Shown one piece after another: positions 1 to 8,578 of a stretch of DNA of 64,000 nucleotides. The stretch spans positions 682,001 to 746,000 of the forward strand of contig NZ_BAABEX010000007.1 in the NCBI RefSeq assembly GCF_039540375.1, read 5' to 3'. Numbering within the stretch: position 1 is the first letter of the stretch; the number at the start of each line of letters is the position of its first letter. The translations under genes and the position numbers were made by a program. The DNA comes from Acidovorax_G lacteus. GTDB taxonomy: Bacteria; Pseudomonadota; Gammaproteobacteria; Burkholderiales; Burkholderiaceae_C. The notes beneath the pieces were generated by a model. The model had not been told where the DNA came from. It was given only the letters and a program-made list of their open reading frames with translations, and made no database searches.

Positions 1-309
1 CTGTGCTTCAAGTTCCACTACTTCGCGCTGCGCAAAATGCACTTCATGATGCGCGCCAAGGCGCTGGTGGCGTTTCCGGGTGGCTTTGGCACGCTGGACG
101 AGCTGTTCGAGGTGCTCACCCTGGTGCAGACGGGCAAGGCCAAGCCGGTCCCCATCGTGCTGTTTGGCTCCGACTACTGGAAGCGGCTCATCAACTTTGA
201 CGTGCTGGTGGAGGAAGGCACGGTCTCGCCCGAAGACCTGTCGCTCTTCCATGTGACCGACGATCCACAGGAAGCCTGGAACCTCATCAAGGCCTTCTAC
301 GGGCTGTGA
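1..309 (+). CDS. LOG-family protein (cytokinin riboside monophosphate phosphoribohydrolase-like), C-terminal part
   Basis: Only the last 102 codons are in the window; the reading frame is open from base 1, so the gene begins upstream. The fragment carries the LOG-family signature PGGFGTLDE (visible residues 26-34), which forms the nucleotide-binding phosphate loop and contributes catalytic residues. The tail (VPIVLFGSDYWKRL, then a final stretch rich in acidic residues) matches the end of the TIGR00730 subfamily. Members hydrolyse nucleoside 5'-monophosphates, releasing the base. The physiological substrate in this bacterium cannot be told from the fragment. The next gene converges on it 39 bp downstream. 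Confidence 0.9.
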   Translation: MCFKFHYFALRKMHFMMRAKALVAFPGGFGTLDELFEVLTLVQTGKAKPVPIVLFGSDYWKRLINFDVLVEEGTVSPEDLSLFHVTDDPQEAWNLIKAFYGL

Positions 310-322
310 TCGCCACGGCGCA

Positions 323-342
323 CGGTGCCGCCAACGGCACCG
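323..342. terminator. Hairpin between convergent genes
   Basis: Two perfect 8-base arms, CGGTGCCG and CGGCACCG, flank a CCAA loop in the 39-bp gap between the LOG gene and the convergent FecR-domain gene. No T-run follows on either strand, so it is a plausible but unproven bidirectional terminator. Confidence 0.4.
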
Positions 343-348
343 GCACGC

Positions 349-1338
349 TCAGCGAATGACCGGCGGTGGCGGCGGCACCGCAATCGGCGGCAGCACGAAG
401 ATGGGCCGCACGATGGGGGGCAAGGTGGTGATGGGCGGCCGCGTGGCCGGAGGGGCTGGCGCGGTGGGCGTCGTCGGCGCGGGCGGCGTGGTGGGGGTCG
501 TGGGCGTGGTGGGTGCCGGCGGGCGTGTGGTGGGCGGCTGCTGCGGGCCGGGCACCGTCACCGGCGGCGGTGCACCCGGCTGCCCCGGGTCGGGCGCAGG
601 CACCGGGGTCGGCACGGGCTGGGGAGCTGGTGCCGCCGGTGTGGCAGGTGCTGGGGGCTCGGGCACAGGCGCGGGCAGTGGCTGTACACGACCACCGCCG
701 CCGAGTTGCTCGCCCATCACATAGGGCAGCGGTGCGGGCGGCAATGGCAGCAACGCCCGGGTGTGCGTATAGAGCGGCAGTTCTGCATCGGACACCACAC
801 GCACCGATTCGCCCGCCTTCACGCCCACGCATCCTGCGCGGGTGCAGACCTCGATCTCGTCCTCCTCGCCGGAGACCACCACCTCACCGACCGCGTTGAA
901 GGCCACCAGGAAGGCCGAGCCACGGATGCCCACCACCGCCGTGGGCGTGGTCACTTGGTAGTTGCGTGGCTCGCGCTTGCCAATCAGCCCGGTGATGGCG
1001 CGCAGGCCGCCCTGCAACAAACTCACGGCGAACTGGTCCTGCGCGGGGTTGCCGGTGTCGGCATAGCGCGTCACGGTGAACTGCGAGCCCGGGTACAGCG
1101 CCACCAGCCCGCCGTCCGAGAAACGGATCTGCGCACGCCCGTCGGCCCCGGTGAGCAGCACATCGCCCGCCTCCACCGGCAGGCCCTTGGACACGGCCGA
1201 GGTGCTGCCGGCGCGGCGCAGTTGTACATCACCCGTGCTGAACTGCACCAGCCCTGCTGCGGCAAGGCTCTGCAGGGGCCAGGCGGCCACCAGGGCGGCC
1301 CACCAGGCCAGGCGGAACGAAGGGGTCAAGGCGGGCAT
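349..1338 (-). CDS. FecR-domain exported protein with proline-rich tail
   Basis: A 329-residue protein. The ATG at 1338 is preceded by a good GGGAGG ribosome-binding site and opens a signal peptide ending near SLAAA (residues 1-24). Residues about 25-170 form a FecR domain: a G-D-V-x-L core, R-F-S-D-G-G, then V-V-G-I-R-G-S-A-F, which is typical of exported FecR proteins. From about residue 215 the chain is almost only Pro, Ala, Thr and Val to the end, a low-complexity tail that could span periplasm or peptidoglycan. It is not a canonical FecR anti-sigma protein: no N-terminal anti-sigma segment and no sigma factor or TonB receptor gene is nearby. It starts 37 bp after the DUF560 gene, so the two are probably one operon. 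Confidence 0.8.
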   Translation of the reverse strand: MPALTPSFRLAWWAALVAAWPLQSLAAAGLVQFSTGDVQLRRAGSTSAVSKGLPVEAGDVLLTGADGRAQIRFSDGGLVALYPGSQFTVTRYADTGNPAQDQFAVSLLQGGLRAITGLIGKREPRNYQVTTPTAVVGIRGSAFLVAFNAVGEVVVSGEEDEIEVCTRAGCVGVKAGESVRVVSDAELPLYTHTRALLPLPPAPLPYVMGEQLGGGGRVQPLPAPVPEPPAPATPAAPAPQPVPTPVPAPDPGQPGAPPPVTVPGPQQPPTTRPPAPTTPTTPTTPPAPTTPTAPAPPATRPPITTLPPIVRPIFVLPPIAVPPPPPVIR

Positions 1339-1375
1339 GTCGGGCCTCCCACGGCATCGAAACGCATTGCAGGCA

Positions 1376-2719
1376 TCAGAACTCGCGCCGCACGGTGACA
1401 GACACCGTGCGCCGGTCGTAGTCGGTGATCGGCAGGTTGGACGCATTGCGTGTGACGGCCAACTGCGGCGTGATGCGCCAGCCCGGCGCAGGCAACCACG
1501 ACAGACCGAGCGCCACCTGCGTGGCGCGGTCGCTGCGCCGCAGCGCAAAGAAGGGATCGTCCGCACCGTAGCGTCGCCGCTCGTGACTCGCGTGCACAAA
1601 CGCGGCCCAATCGGGTGCCAGCGCCCACTGCCAGCCCGCGCGCAGCCCCCTCAGGCGGTGGCCGAGATGCTCGACGCCGGCCGCGTCAGGCGATTCACGC
1701 CCTGCGTACACGCCCGCATAGCCCAAGCTGCCGTTGCGCAGCACATGCACATACGAGGTGCCCGCCACCACGCGCTGGCCATCGCGCAGCGACTGGCCGG
1801 GGTAGCGCAGCGTCTGCCATTGCACAAAGCTGTCCCACTGCCGGAAGCCGTCGAGCCGCCAGATCCACTCACCCACCAGGCCTGCGGTGTTGCGCAAGGT
1901 GCTGCCATCCTGCTGCCAGGTGCTGCCCTGGGCGCTGAGCAGCCATTCGTGGCGCTCGCGCCGGTAGGCCAGGCCCGCGCTAGCATCCCACTGGAGCGCG
2001 TCGTAGTCTTGCGCACGGCGCGCGTGGCCGCGCAGGTCGGCGGTGGTCGCGCCCACCAGCGACCAGCGCGCGTCGATCACATGGCGCCCCCGCAGATGGC
2101 CCTGCAAGGCTGCAAAACCCGCGCCCTGCGCTGCGCTACCCGGAGCCAGGCTCCAGGCCGGTGTGCCGGGGGGCGAGAGCGACGGTGCGTCGGGAACAGG
2201 ACCCGCGTTGGCATTGCTGTCGTGGCCCAGCGTGAGGTCGAGGTGGCCCTTCCAGGTCGAGCGGCCCTCGTGGCCACGCCGATCAAACGAGACGAGGAAC
2301 GGGTCGAGGCTCAGGGCCGCATCCACCGGCACGCCGCGCAGGCCGAAGCGCTGCAGCACGGCCTCGGCGCCCGGCGCATCGCCCACGGCGTGCAGCGCAC
2401 GCGCCAGCGCACGGGCTGCGTCTGCATCCTGCGGCCGGTTGGCCAACACGCGCTCCCAAGCCAGGATGGCGCGCGGATAACGGCCGGCCGCATGCGCGGC
2501 GTGGCCCATCAGAGCGTCAAATGCCGGATCGCCCGCCTCGGCCGCTTCCAGCCCAGACAGCAGCGCCAGGGCTTGCTCAGCCTGGCCCGCAGTCAGCGCC
2601 AGCTGCGCGGCCTGCCAGCGCGGCACAGCGGTCTGAGCCGCGGCCGACAGCGCCATGGCCCACACCGCTGCGGCCAGGGCAAGCTGCTCTTTCAAGTGTC
2701 TGCGCGCTCTGTCCCGCAT
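1376..2719 (-). CDS. TPR protein with C-terminal DUF560 (SLAM-like) beta-barrel
   Basis: A 447-residue protein with a signal peptide (cleavage near LSAAAQ, residue about 25). Residues about 30-140 are Ala/Leu-rich helical repeats of TPR type (for example WERVLANRPQDADAARALARAL). From about residue 165 the pattern changes to alternating aromatic and polar strands, ending in R-R-T-V-S-V-T-V-R-R-E-F with a terminal Phe, as in outer-membrane barrels. TPR plus such a barrel is the layout of DUF560 / surface lipoprotein assembly modifier proteins. The start at 2719 has a GGAGGG site. Whether it exports a lipoprotein is not shown; its only partner here is the FecR-domain protein downstream. Confidence 0.75.
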   Translation of the reverse strand: MRDRARRHLKEQLALAAAVWAMALSAAAQTAVPRWQAAQLALTAGQAEQALALLSGLEAAEAGDPAFDALMGHAAHAAGRYPRAILAWERVLANRPQDADAARALARALHAVGDAPGAEAVLQRFGLRGVPVDAALSLDPFLVSFDRRGHEGRSTWKGHLDLTLGHDSNANAGPVPDAPSLSPPGTPAWSLAPGSAAQGAGFAALQGHLRGRHVIDARWSLVGATTADLRGHARRAQDYDALQWDASAGLAYRRERHEWLLSAQGSTWQQDGSTLRNTAGLVGEWIWRLDGFRQWDSFVQWQTLRYPGQSLRDGQRVVAGTSYVHVLRNGSLGYAGVYAGRESPDAAGVEHLGHRLRGLRAGWQWALAPDWAAFVHASHERRRYGADDPFFALRRSDRATQVALGLSWLPAPGWRITPQLAVTRNASNLPITDYDRRTVSVTVRREF

Positions 2720-2815
2720 CACGCCCTCCGTGCAGATACGCTCTGATCGCGGCCACTGTAGCGCTTTTACAGTCTTTTGGGTGGCGATTTGAAACCGCCG
2801 CGCGATCAACCGGCA

Positions 2816-3997
2816 TCAGTGCCCGGCTGACGGCGGGGCATGTCCCATGCGCCAGGCCGTCCGCGCTCCCAAGCCCACCGCCGCGCCCACCACCCAGAAC
2901 AGCCCGGCCACGCCGATCACCGCGCCAGCCGTGCCGAACAGCATGGGCATGAGCACGCTGGAGGCGTTGATGGCCATCAGGCGCAGGCCCAGCGCCTCGC
3001 CCTGGCGGTGGGCGGGCGTAATCTGGTGCAGCAGGCTCATCACCATGGGCTGCACCGAGCCCAGCGCCAGGCCCAGCAGCACCGAGCACAGGCCCATGGC
3101 CCAGGCGGTGGGCAGCAATGGGTACAACCCGAACAGCACCGCCGTGATGCCCATGGCCGCGGCCACCACCACGGCCTCGCGCAGCCTGTCGGCCACCAGC
3201 GGCATGAGCACGCGGATGCAGGCCGCCGCAATCGCAAACGCACCCAGGATGGTCCCGATCACCGAGGCCGACAGGCCGCGCTCGTGCCCGAGCAGCGGCA
3301 CCACGAAGGTGTGCACGTCCCAGCACGAGGCGAGCAGCCAGTTGACGAACAGCAGACGGCGCAGCGGTGGATCGGCCAACAGATCCCACGCGCGGCCACG
3401 CGGGGCGTCGGCCGGCGTCTCGGTGCGGGGCAGCTCTTGCGTATGCCTCACCCAGAACCAGGTCAGCACCGGCAGCACGGCCATGAAGGCAAAGGCCGCG
3501 CGGTAGCCCTGGCTGCTGCCGGCCACCGGGCCGGCGTGGTCGATGAGCAGCCCGGCCGCAAACGGCCCCACGAAGTTGGACACCGCCGGCCCGATGGCCA
3601 GCCAGCTGAACACCTGGCGCAGTTGCGTGGCGTCGTGCGCCGCACGGCCCACATGGCGCTGCAGCGCAATGATGGCTCCGCCCGCCGCGCCACCCGTGCA
3701 CAGCGCGGCGATGCACAGCGTGACGAAGTGCGGCCAAGCCAGCGCCAGCGCGCAGCCCGCCACGGCCACCAGCACCGCCCAGCCCACCGGCCGGCGCAGG
3801 CCGTGCCGGTCGGCATAACGCCCGGCGGGCAGCGAGAGGAACACCTGCGTGAGCGCGAACAGCGCCAGCAGTACGCCCACGGCCGCAGGGCTGTAGCCCT
3901 CGTTCAGGGCCCACAATGGCGCGGCCATGCGCATGCCCGCCATGGCCGCGTGGATGCAGACTTGGCCTGCAATCAGCCGCGCCAGCTCGCCGGTCAC
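2816..3997 (-). CDS. MFS transporter
   Basis: A 393-residue hydrophobic protein with about 12 predicted membrane helices. It has the MFS loop-2/3 signature in the form AGRYADRHGLRRP (near residues 56-68) and a long cytoplasmic loop near residues 185-205. The likely start is GTG at 3997, overlapping the rmuC stop codon by four bases as GTGA, which indicates translational coupling with rmuC. The family moves small molecules using a proton gradient; nothing here identifies a substrate. A short C-terminal hydrophilic tail ends in APPSAGH. Confidence 0.82.
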   Translation of the reverse strand: MTGELARLIAGQVCIHAAMAGMRMAAPLWALNEGYSPAAVGVLLALFALTQVFLSLPAGRYADRHGLRRPVGWAVLVAVAGCALALAWPHFVTLCIAALCTGGAAGGAIIALQRHVGRAAHDATQLRQVFSWLAIGPAVSNFVGPFAAGLLIDHAGPVAGSSQGYRAAFAFMAVLPVLTWFWVRHTQELPRTETPADAPRGRAWDLLADPPLRRLLFVNWLLASCWDVHTFVVPLLGHERGLSASVIGTILGAFAIAAACIRVLMPLVADRLREAVVVAAAMGITAVLFGLYPLLPTAWAMGLCSVLLGLALGSVQPMVMSLLHQITPAHRQGEALGLRLMAINASSVLMPMLFGTAGAVIGVAGLFWVVGAAVGLGARTAWRMGHAPPSAGH

Positions 3998-5835
3998 GGC
4001 GCGTCGTCCCCCAAGCCATCGAGCGGCAGGCCTGGCTGCGCCAGCCCCCCGCCGGGCGCGGGCAGCTCCTGGACGTCGCGCAGCTTGCGCTGGATGGCGC
4101 GGGTGCGCACGCCCACCTCGTCGAACTTGCGCGCAGCGGCGTCGATGGACTTCTTGGTGGCCTCGACCACGTCGCCGAACTTGGCGAACTCGGTCTTGAC
4201 CACGCCCAGCAGCCCCCAGACCTCGGACGAGCGCTTTTCGATGGCCAGCGTTTTGAAGCCCATCTGCAGGCTGCTGAGCATGGCTGCAAAGTTGGCCGGG
4301 CCACTCACCACCACGCGGCAGTCGTTCTGCAGCGCCTCCACCAGGCCGGGGCGGCGCATCACCTCGGCAAACAGGCCTTCGGTGGGCAGGTACAGCACGG
4401 CAAAGTCGGTGGTGTGCGGTGGCGAGACGTACTTGGCACTGATCTTCTTGGCCTCCAGCCGGATGGAAGCCTCGAACGCATTGCCAGCCGCCGCAATGGC
4501 CCCCTTGTCGGCGGCATCGTGAGCGTCCATCAGGCGCTGGTACTGCTCCACCGGGTACTTGGAGTCGATGGGCAGCCACACAGGCTGGTCATCCTTGCGG
4601 CCCGGCAGGCGAATGGCAAATTCCACCAGCTCGTCGCTGCCCGGCACCGTCTTGACGTTGCGCGCAAACTGCTCGGGCGTGAGCACGTTCTCGATGATCG
4701 CGCCCAGTTGCAGTTCGCCCCAGGTGCCGCGCGACTTCACGTTGGTCATCACGCGCTTCAAGTCGCCCACGCTGCCGGCCAGGCTCTGCATTTCGCCCAG
4801 GCCCTTGTGCACCTGCTCCAGCCGCTCGCTCACGAGCTTGAAAGATTCGCCCAGGCGCTGCTCCAGCGTGGCGTGCAGTTTTTCATCGACCGTGCGGCGC
4901 ATTTCTTCGAGCCGCGTGGCGTTGTCGGCCTGGATGGCGGCCAACCGCTCGTTGAGCGCGTTGCGCAGCTGCTCGGCATTGCTCTGGCTGCCCTGCACCA
5001 GTTGCGAGAGCTGCTCCGACACCGTCTGCTGCAGCGCGCCGAACTGGTTGCGGATCAGCAGGCCGTTGGATTCGAGCTGCACCTGCAGCGCACCGGCCAT
5101 GGTGCCCAGCTGCTGCTGGATGTCGCCCTTGAGCGAATCGAGCGTGGCGCGCTGCGCGAGCGACAGCGCCTCGAAGCGCTCCTGGATGCGCTGCTCGAAC
5201 AGTGCCGCGCTTTCGGCCAGGGTTTCACGCGACTTCACGCTCTCGGCGGCCAGCGCGCCCGTGGCCTGCACCAGGTCGGCGCGGAAGGCGCCCAGCGTCT
5301 GGGCCATTTCCTGGCGCGCGGTGGCTGCGTCGGTCTGGGCCTGGGCCAGGTGGGCCAGCAACGTGCGCTGGCTGTCGTCCAGCCGCCCGGCCACGGCGTG
5401 TTGCAGGGCCTCAAAGCGCTGGGCCAGGGCCGACTCCTGCACGGCCTGGCGCTGCAGCAGCGCGCTGTCGAGCGCGGCCAGGCGCTGCTCCAGCTTGGCT
5501 TCGAACACCCCAAAGGCGGCCAGCAGCTCGTTGCGCCCGGTGCGCGATTCGGCCACAGCCTGGGCCAGGCGTTCGTCCACCGCATGGCGCTGGGCATCGA
5601 GCGTGGCCTGCGTGGCCTGGGTGAATCCGCCCACCTGCTGGGCCATGCGGTCCAGCGCGCCATCTTGCCGCGCCACGGCCAGTTGCGTGGCCTGGGCGGC
5701 CTGCTCCAGCGCCTGCAGGCGCGTGGGCCAGTCGGGCGGCAAGTCGACGCGCGGGCGCCGCCACAGCAGCACGCCTTGCAGCACCAGCACGGCCAGCAAA
5801 CCAGCCCCCAGCCCGAGCACCCAGGTTTCCGTCAT
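3994..5835 (-). CDS. rmuC: DNA recombination protein RmuC
   Basis: A 613-residue protein. It begins with one N-terminal membrane helix (about residues 7-24), followed by a very long Ala/Gln/Glu/Leu-rich coiled coil to about residue 300. The RmuC domain follows at about 310-570, with GTWGELQLGAIIENVL and the later LPIDSKYPVEQYQRL segment. RmuC limits rearrangements at inverted repeats and is related to restriction-endonuclease-fold nucleases. Its membrane anchor and coiled coil are normal for the family. It is translationally coupled to the MFS gene behind it. A short repeat lies just upstream of its start. Confidence 0.93.
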   Translation of the reverse strand: MTETWVLGLGAGLLAVLVLQGVLLWRRPRVDLPPDWPTRLQALEQAAQATQLAVARQDGALDRMAQQVGGFTQATQATLDAQRHAVDERLAQAVAESRTGRNELLAAFGVFEAKLEQRLAALDSALLQRQAVQESALAQRFEALQHAVAGRLDDSQRTLLAHLAQAQTDAATARQEMAQTLGAFRADLVQATGALAAESVKSRETLAESAALFEQRIQERFEALSLAQRATLDSLKGDIQQQLGTMAGALQVQLESNGLLIRNQFGALQQTVSEQLSQLVQGSQSNAEQLRNALNERLAAIQADNATRLEEMRRTVDEKLHATLEQRLGESFKLVSERLEQVHKGLGEMQSLAGSVGDLKRVMTNVKSRGTWGELQLGAIIENVLTPEQFARNVKTVPGSDELVEFAIRLPGRKDDQPVWLPIDSKYPVEQYQRLMDAHDAADKGAIAAAGNAFEASIRLEAKKISAKYVSPPHTTDFAVLYLPTEGLFAEVMRRPGLVEALQNDCRVVVSGPANFAAMLSSLQMGFKTLAIEKRSSEVWGLLGVVKTEFAKFGDVVEATKKSIDAAARKFDEVGVRTRAIQRKLRDVQELPAPGGGLAQPGLPLDGLGDDAP

Positions 5836-5848
5836 CGCACACCCACCA

Positions 5849-5890
5849 CTATCAAAACAGTAGCTGATTGTGCTTGACTTTGCTGCGTCG
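5849..5890. repeat. Short dispersed repeat, half-type copy (family A)
   Basis: The segment reads CTATCAAAACAGTAGC followed by TGATTGTGCTTGACTTTGC. It shares the ATAGC/GTAGC arm and the TTGTGCTTGA core with the copy at 59601-59638 and, more loosely, with the full copies at 9835, 19459, 29883 and 63388. It lies between the rmuC start and the end of the dehydrogenase gene. Confidence 0.6.
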
Positions 5891-5964
5891 CGGGCCAGTT
5901 TGCACCAAATCCGAGCACGCTGCAGCGCTATGCGCAGCGCTGCACGCGGGCCCCGGGCGGTCGA

Positions 5965-6960
5965 TCAGGGGCGCGGGGCGCCCGGGTAGGGCACGGTATT
6001 CACCGGCGTGAGCGGGCCGCGGCCGTCGAAGAACGCGATCAGGTTGTCGGCCGCCAGTTGCGCCATGGCCCGGCGCGTGGGCACGGTGGCGCTGGCGATG
6101 TGCGGCGTGAGCACCACGTTGGGCACTTCAAGCAGACCCGGGTGCACGGCCGGCTCGCCCTCGAACACGTCCAGCCCCGCAGCGGCAATGCGGCGCTCGC
6201 GCAACGCCCGGGCCAGGGCCGCGTCGTCCACGATGCCGCCGCGCGCAATGTTGACCAGCGTGGCCGTGGGCTTCATCAGCGCCAGCTCGGCCGCGCCGAT
6301 GGTGTGGTGCGCCTCGGGGCTGTAGGGCAGCACCAGCATCACATGGTCGGCCTCGCGCAGCAGCGTGGCTTTGTCCGTATAGGTGGCCTTGCATTCGGCT
6401 TCGAGCGCCGGGGCCAGGCGCGAGCGGTTGTGGTACAGCACGCGCATGCCAAAGCCGTGGGCCGCGCGCCGGGCAATGCCCTGGCCGATGCGCCCCATGC
6501 CGACGATGCCCAGCGTGCTGCCATGCACCTCGGCCCCGGCAAACATGTCATAGCTCCAGCGGTTCCAGAGGCCGGCGCGCAGAAAGTGCTCAGATTCCGT
6601 GAGCCGCCGCGCCGTGGCCAGCAGCAGCGCAAAGCCGAAGTCGGCCGTGGTTTCGGTGAGCACGTCGGGCGTGTTGGTGCCCACCACGCCGGCGGCGGTC
6701 ATCGCCGCCACGTCGAAGTTGTTGTAGCCCACGGCCATGTTGGCCACGATGCGCAGCCGCGGGCTGGCGGCCAGCAGTGCGGCATCCACCCGCTGGCTGC
6801 CGGTGGTGAACGCGCCGTCCTTGTCGGCCATGCGCGCAGCCAGCTCCGCCGGGCTCCAAAGCACATCGTCCTGGTTGGCTTCCACGTCGAAGTGTGCGGC
6901 CAGGCGCTCGACGATGTCGGGGAAGATCGCACGGGCGATCAGGATGCGGGGTCGGCTCAT
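5965..6960 (-). CDS. D-2-hydroxyacid dehydrogenase (GhrB-type glyoxylate/hydroxypyruvate reductase)
   Basis: A 331-residue NAD(P)-dependent D-isomer-specific dehydrogenase. The Rossmann glycine motif is seen in LGIVGMGRIGQGIARR (residues about 150-165). The catalytic Arg lies in VNIARGGIVDD, the Glu in LDVFEGEPAVHP, and the His in VVLTPHIASAT. It reduces 2-oxoacids such as glyoxylate, hydroxypyruvate or 2-ketogluconate; which of these is preferred is not decided by the sequence. The start at 6960 has GGAG about 9 bases upstream. A GC-rich repeat separates it from the antiporter gene. Confidence 0.88.
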   Translation of the reverse strand: MSRPRILIARAIFPDIVERLAAHFDVEANQDDVLWSPAELAARMADKDGAFTTGSQRVDAALLAASPRLRIVANMAVGYNNFDVAAMTAAGVVGTNTPDVLTETTADFGFALLLATARRLTESEHFLRAGLWNRWSYDMFAGAEVHGSTLGIVGMGRIGQGIARRAAHGFGMRVLYHNRSRLAPALEAECKATYTDKATLLREADHVMLVLPYSPEAHHTIGAAELALMKPTATLVNIARGGIVDDAALARALRERRIAAAGLDVFEGEPAVHPGLLEVPNVVLTPHIASATVPTRRAMAQLAADNLIAFFDGRGPLTPVNTVPYPGAPRP

Positions 6961-7009
6961 CAATGCATCTCCAGTGAATGTGCCCGGCACGCCACTCTGT
7001 GACGCGGGC

Positions 7010-7104
7010 GCTGCCCAAACCAGGGCAGCCGAGCAAGGGCAGCCCCGCAGCGAGGGCTGCGTCCCCCTACCCGCAGTGCGCAGCGCCACGGGCGCTCAGG
7101 GGGA
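7010..7104. repeat. GC-rich dispersed repeat (family B), copy 1
   Basis: It contains GGCAGCCGAGCAAGGGCAGC, CCCGCAGCGAGGGCTGCGTC and, at the end, GGCGCTCAGGGGG. Copies with the same order of blocks lie at 60661-60780, 62241-62348 and 63936-64000, all in the same orientation and all between minus-strand genes. Confidence 0.8.
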
Positions 7105-7113
7105 TGCTTCATC

Positions 7114-8532
7114 TCACCTAAACCAGATGAAGGTCATGACGATGAACAGCGGAATCAGCACACAGCCCGACCAGGCCATGTAGCCGAAGAAGCTGGGCAT
7201 CTTCACGCCGCGGTCTTCGGCAATGGCCTTGACCATGAGGTTGGGCGCATTGCCGATGTAGGTGTTGGCCCCCATGAAGACCGCCCCCGCCGACACGGCC
7301 GCCAGCGTGGGCGCCAGCGTGGTCATGAGCACCGCCGGATCGCCGCCGGCCGTGTTGAAGAACACCAGGTAGGTGGGCGCGTTGTCCAGGAAGGAGCTGA
7401 GCGCACCGGTGGCCCAGAAGTACATGGCCGGATCGGGCGTGCCGTCGGGCCGCGTCACCGCGCGCACCACCGCACTGAACGGGCCGTCCACCCCGGCCTT
7501 GAGCATGGCGATCACCGGAATGATGGTGAGGAAGATGCCTGCAAACAGCTTGGCCACCTCTTGCATGGGCCCCCAGCCGAACTGGTTGGCCTCGTGCACC
7601 GCGCGCGGCGTGACCGCGAGCGATACCAGGGTCACGGCGATCAGGCCGATGTCGCGCACCAGGCTGGGCAAGGCCACCGGGGTTCCAGCCACGTCGAACA
7701 CGACGCTGGACTTCCAGATACCGCTGAGCAGCACGAAGCCCACCACCACGGCCAGCAGCAGCAAGTTGACCTGGCCCTGCAGCCGGATGCCGCGCGTATC
7801 GGGCGTGGGGTCGCGGGGCAGCAGTTCTTCGCGCTTGCGCCAGTACCAGCTGTCCAGCGCATAGAAGATGGCCAGCAGCGAGCCCAGCATGAACAGCGTT
7901 TCGGGAAAGATGTGGCGCACCGTCCAGAAGAACTCCACGCCCTTGAGGAAGCCCAGGAACAGGGGCGGATCGCCCAGCGGCGTGAGCGAGCCGCCCACGT
8001 TGGAGACGATGAAGATGAAGAACACCACCACATGGGCCACGTGCTTGCGGTTGTCGTTGGCGCGGATCAGCGGGCGGATCAGCAGCATGGACGCCCCGGT
8101 GGTGCCCATGAAGCTGGCCAGCACCGCACCCAGCGCCAGAATGGCCGTGTTGGTGCCCGGGCTGCCGTGCAGATTGCCTTGCACGAAGATGCCGCCAGCC
8201 ACGGTGAACAGCGCCGTGAGCAGGATGACAAAGGGGATGTACTCGGCCACCAGCGCGTGCGCCACGCCCGCGCCCGCAGCCCCCACCCCGAACACCGCCG
8301 CAAACGGCACGAGAAACGCGAGCGCCCACGCCGCGGTGACCTTGCCGTAGTGGTGGTGCCAGAAGATCGGCGCCAGCAGCGGCATCAGCGCGATGGACAG
8401 CAGCATCCCGGCGAACGGAATGCCCCACCACACTGCCAATTCAGCACCGTTGAGTTCGCCCGCATGGGCCATGAAGGGAAGACCCGCCACGCACAGGGCC
8501 AGGCAGCGGCGCTGCCAGATCGAGAGCTTCAT
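7114..8532 (-). CDS. CitMHS-type sodium:proton antiporter / putative citrate transporter
   Basis: A 472-residue integral membrane protein with a cleavable-looking N-terminus (ending MAHAG) and about 11-12 further membrane helices. It has the ion-transporter-superfamily features FMGTTGASMLLIRPLIR and SNVGGSLTPLGDPPLFLGFL in the first half, and FLDNAPTYLVFFN and GANTYIGNAPNLMVKAIAED in the second half. These paired re-entrant motifs are shared with NhaD and citrate carriers. Start at 8532 has a strong AGGAGG site. It starts 46 bp after pncB and may be co-transcribed with it. The transported ion or substrate is uncertain. Confidence 0.82.
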   Translation of the reverse strand: MKLSIWQRRCLALCVAGLPFMAHAGELNGAELAVWWGIPFAGMLLSIALMPLLAPIFWHHHYGKVTAAWALAFLVPFAAVFGVGAAGAGVAHALVAEYIPFVILLTALFTVAGGIFVQGNLHGSPGTNTAILALGAVLASFMGTTGASMLLIRPLIRANDNRKHVAHVVVFFIFIVSNVGGSLTPLGDPPLFLGFLKGVEFFWTVRHIFPETLFMLGSLLAIFYALDSWYWRKREELLPRDPTPDTRGIRLQGQVNLLLLAVVVGFVLLSGIWKSSVVFDVAGTPVALPSLVRDIGLIAVTLVSLAVTPRAVHEANQFGWGPMQEVAKLFAGIFLTIIPVIAMLKAGVDGPFSAVVRAVTRPDGTPDPAMYFWATGALSSFLDNAPTYLVFFNTAGGDPAVLMTTLAPTLAAVSAGAVFMGANTYIGNAPNLMVKAIAEDRGVKMPSFFGYMAWSGCVLIPLFIVMTFIWFR

Positions 8533-8578
8533 CGGAATTGCCTCCTGTTGTTGTCGTTGGAGGCCGGAGTGTCCCCCA

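Noticed and set aside
3916..5877. A 653-codon open frame on the plus strand
   Set aside because: It is antisense to rmuC, whose protein has clear family motifs.
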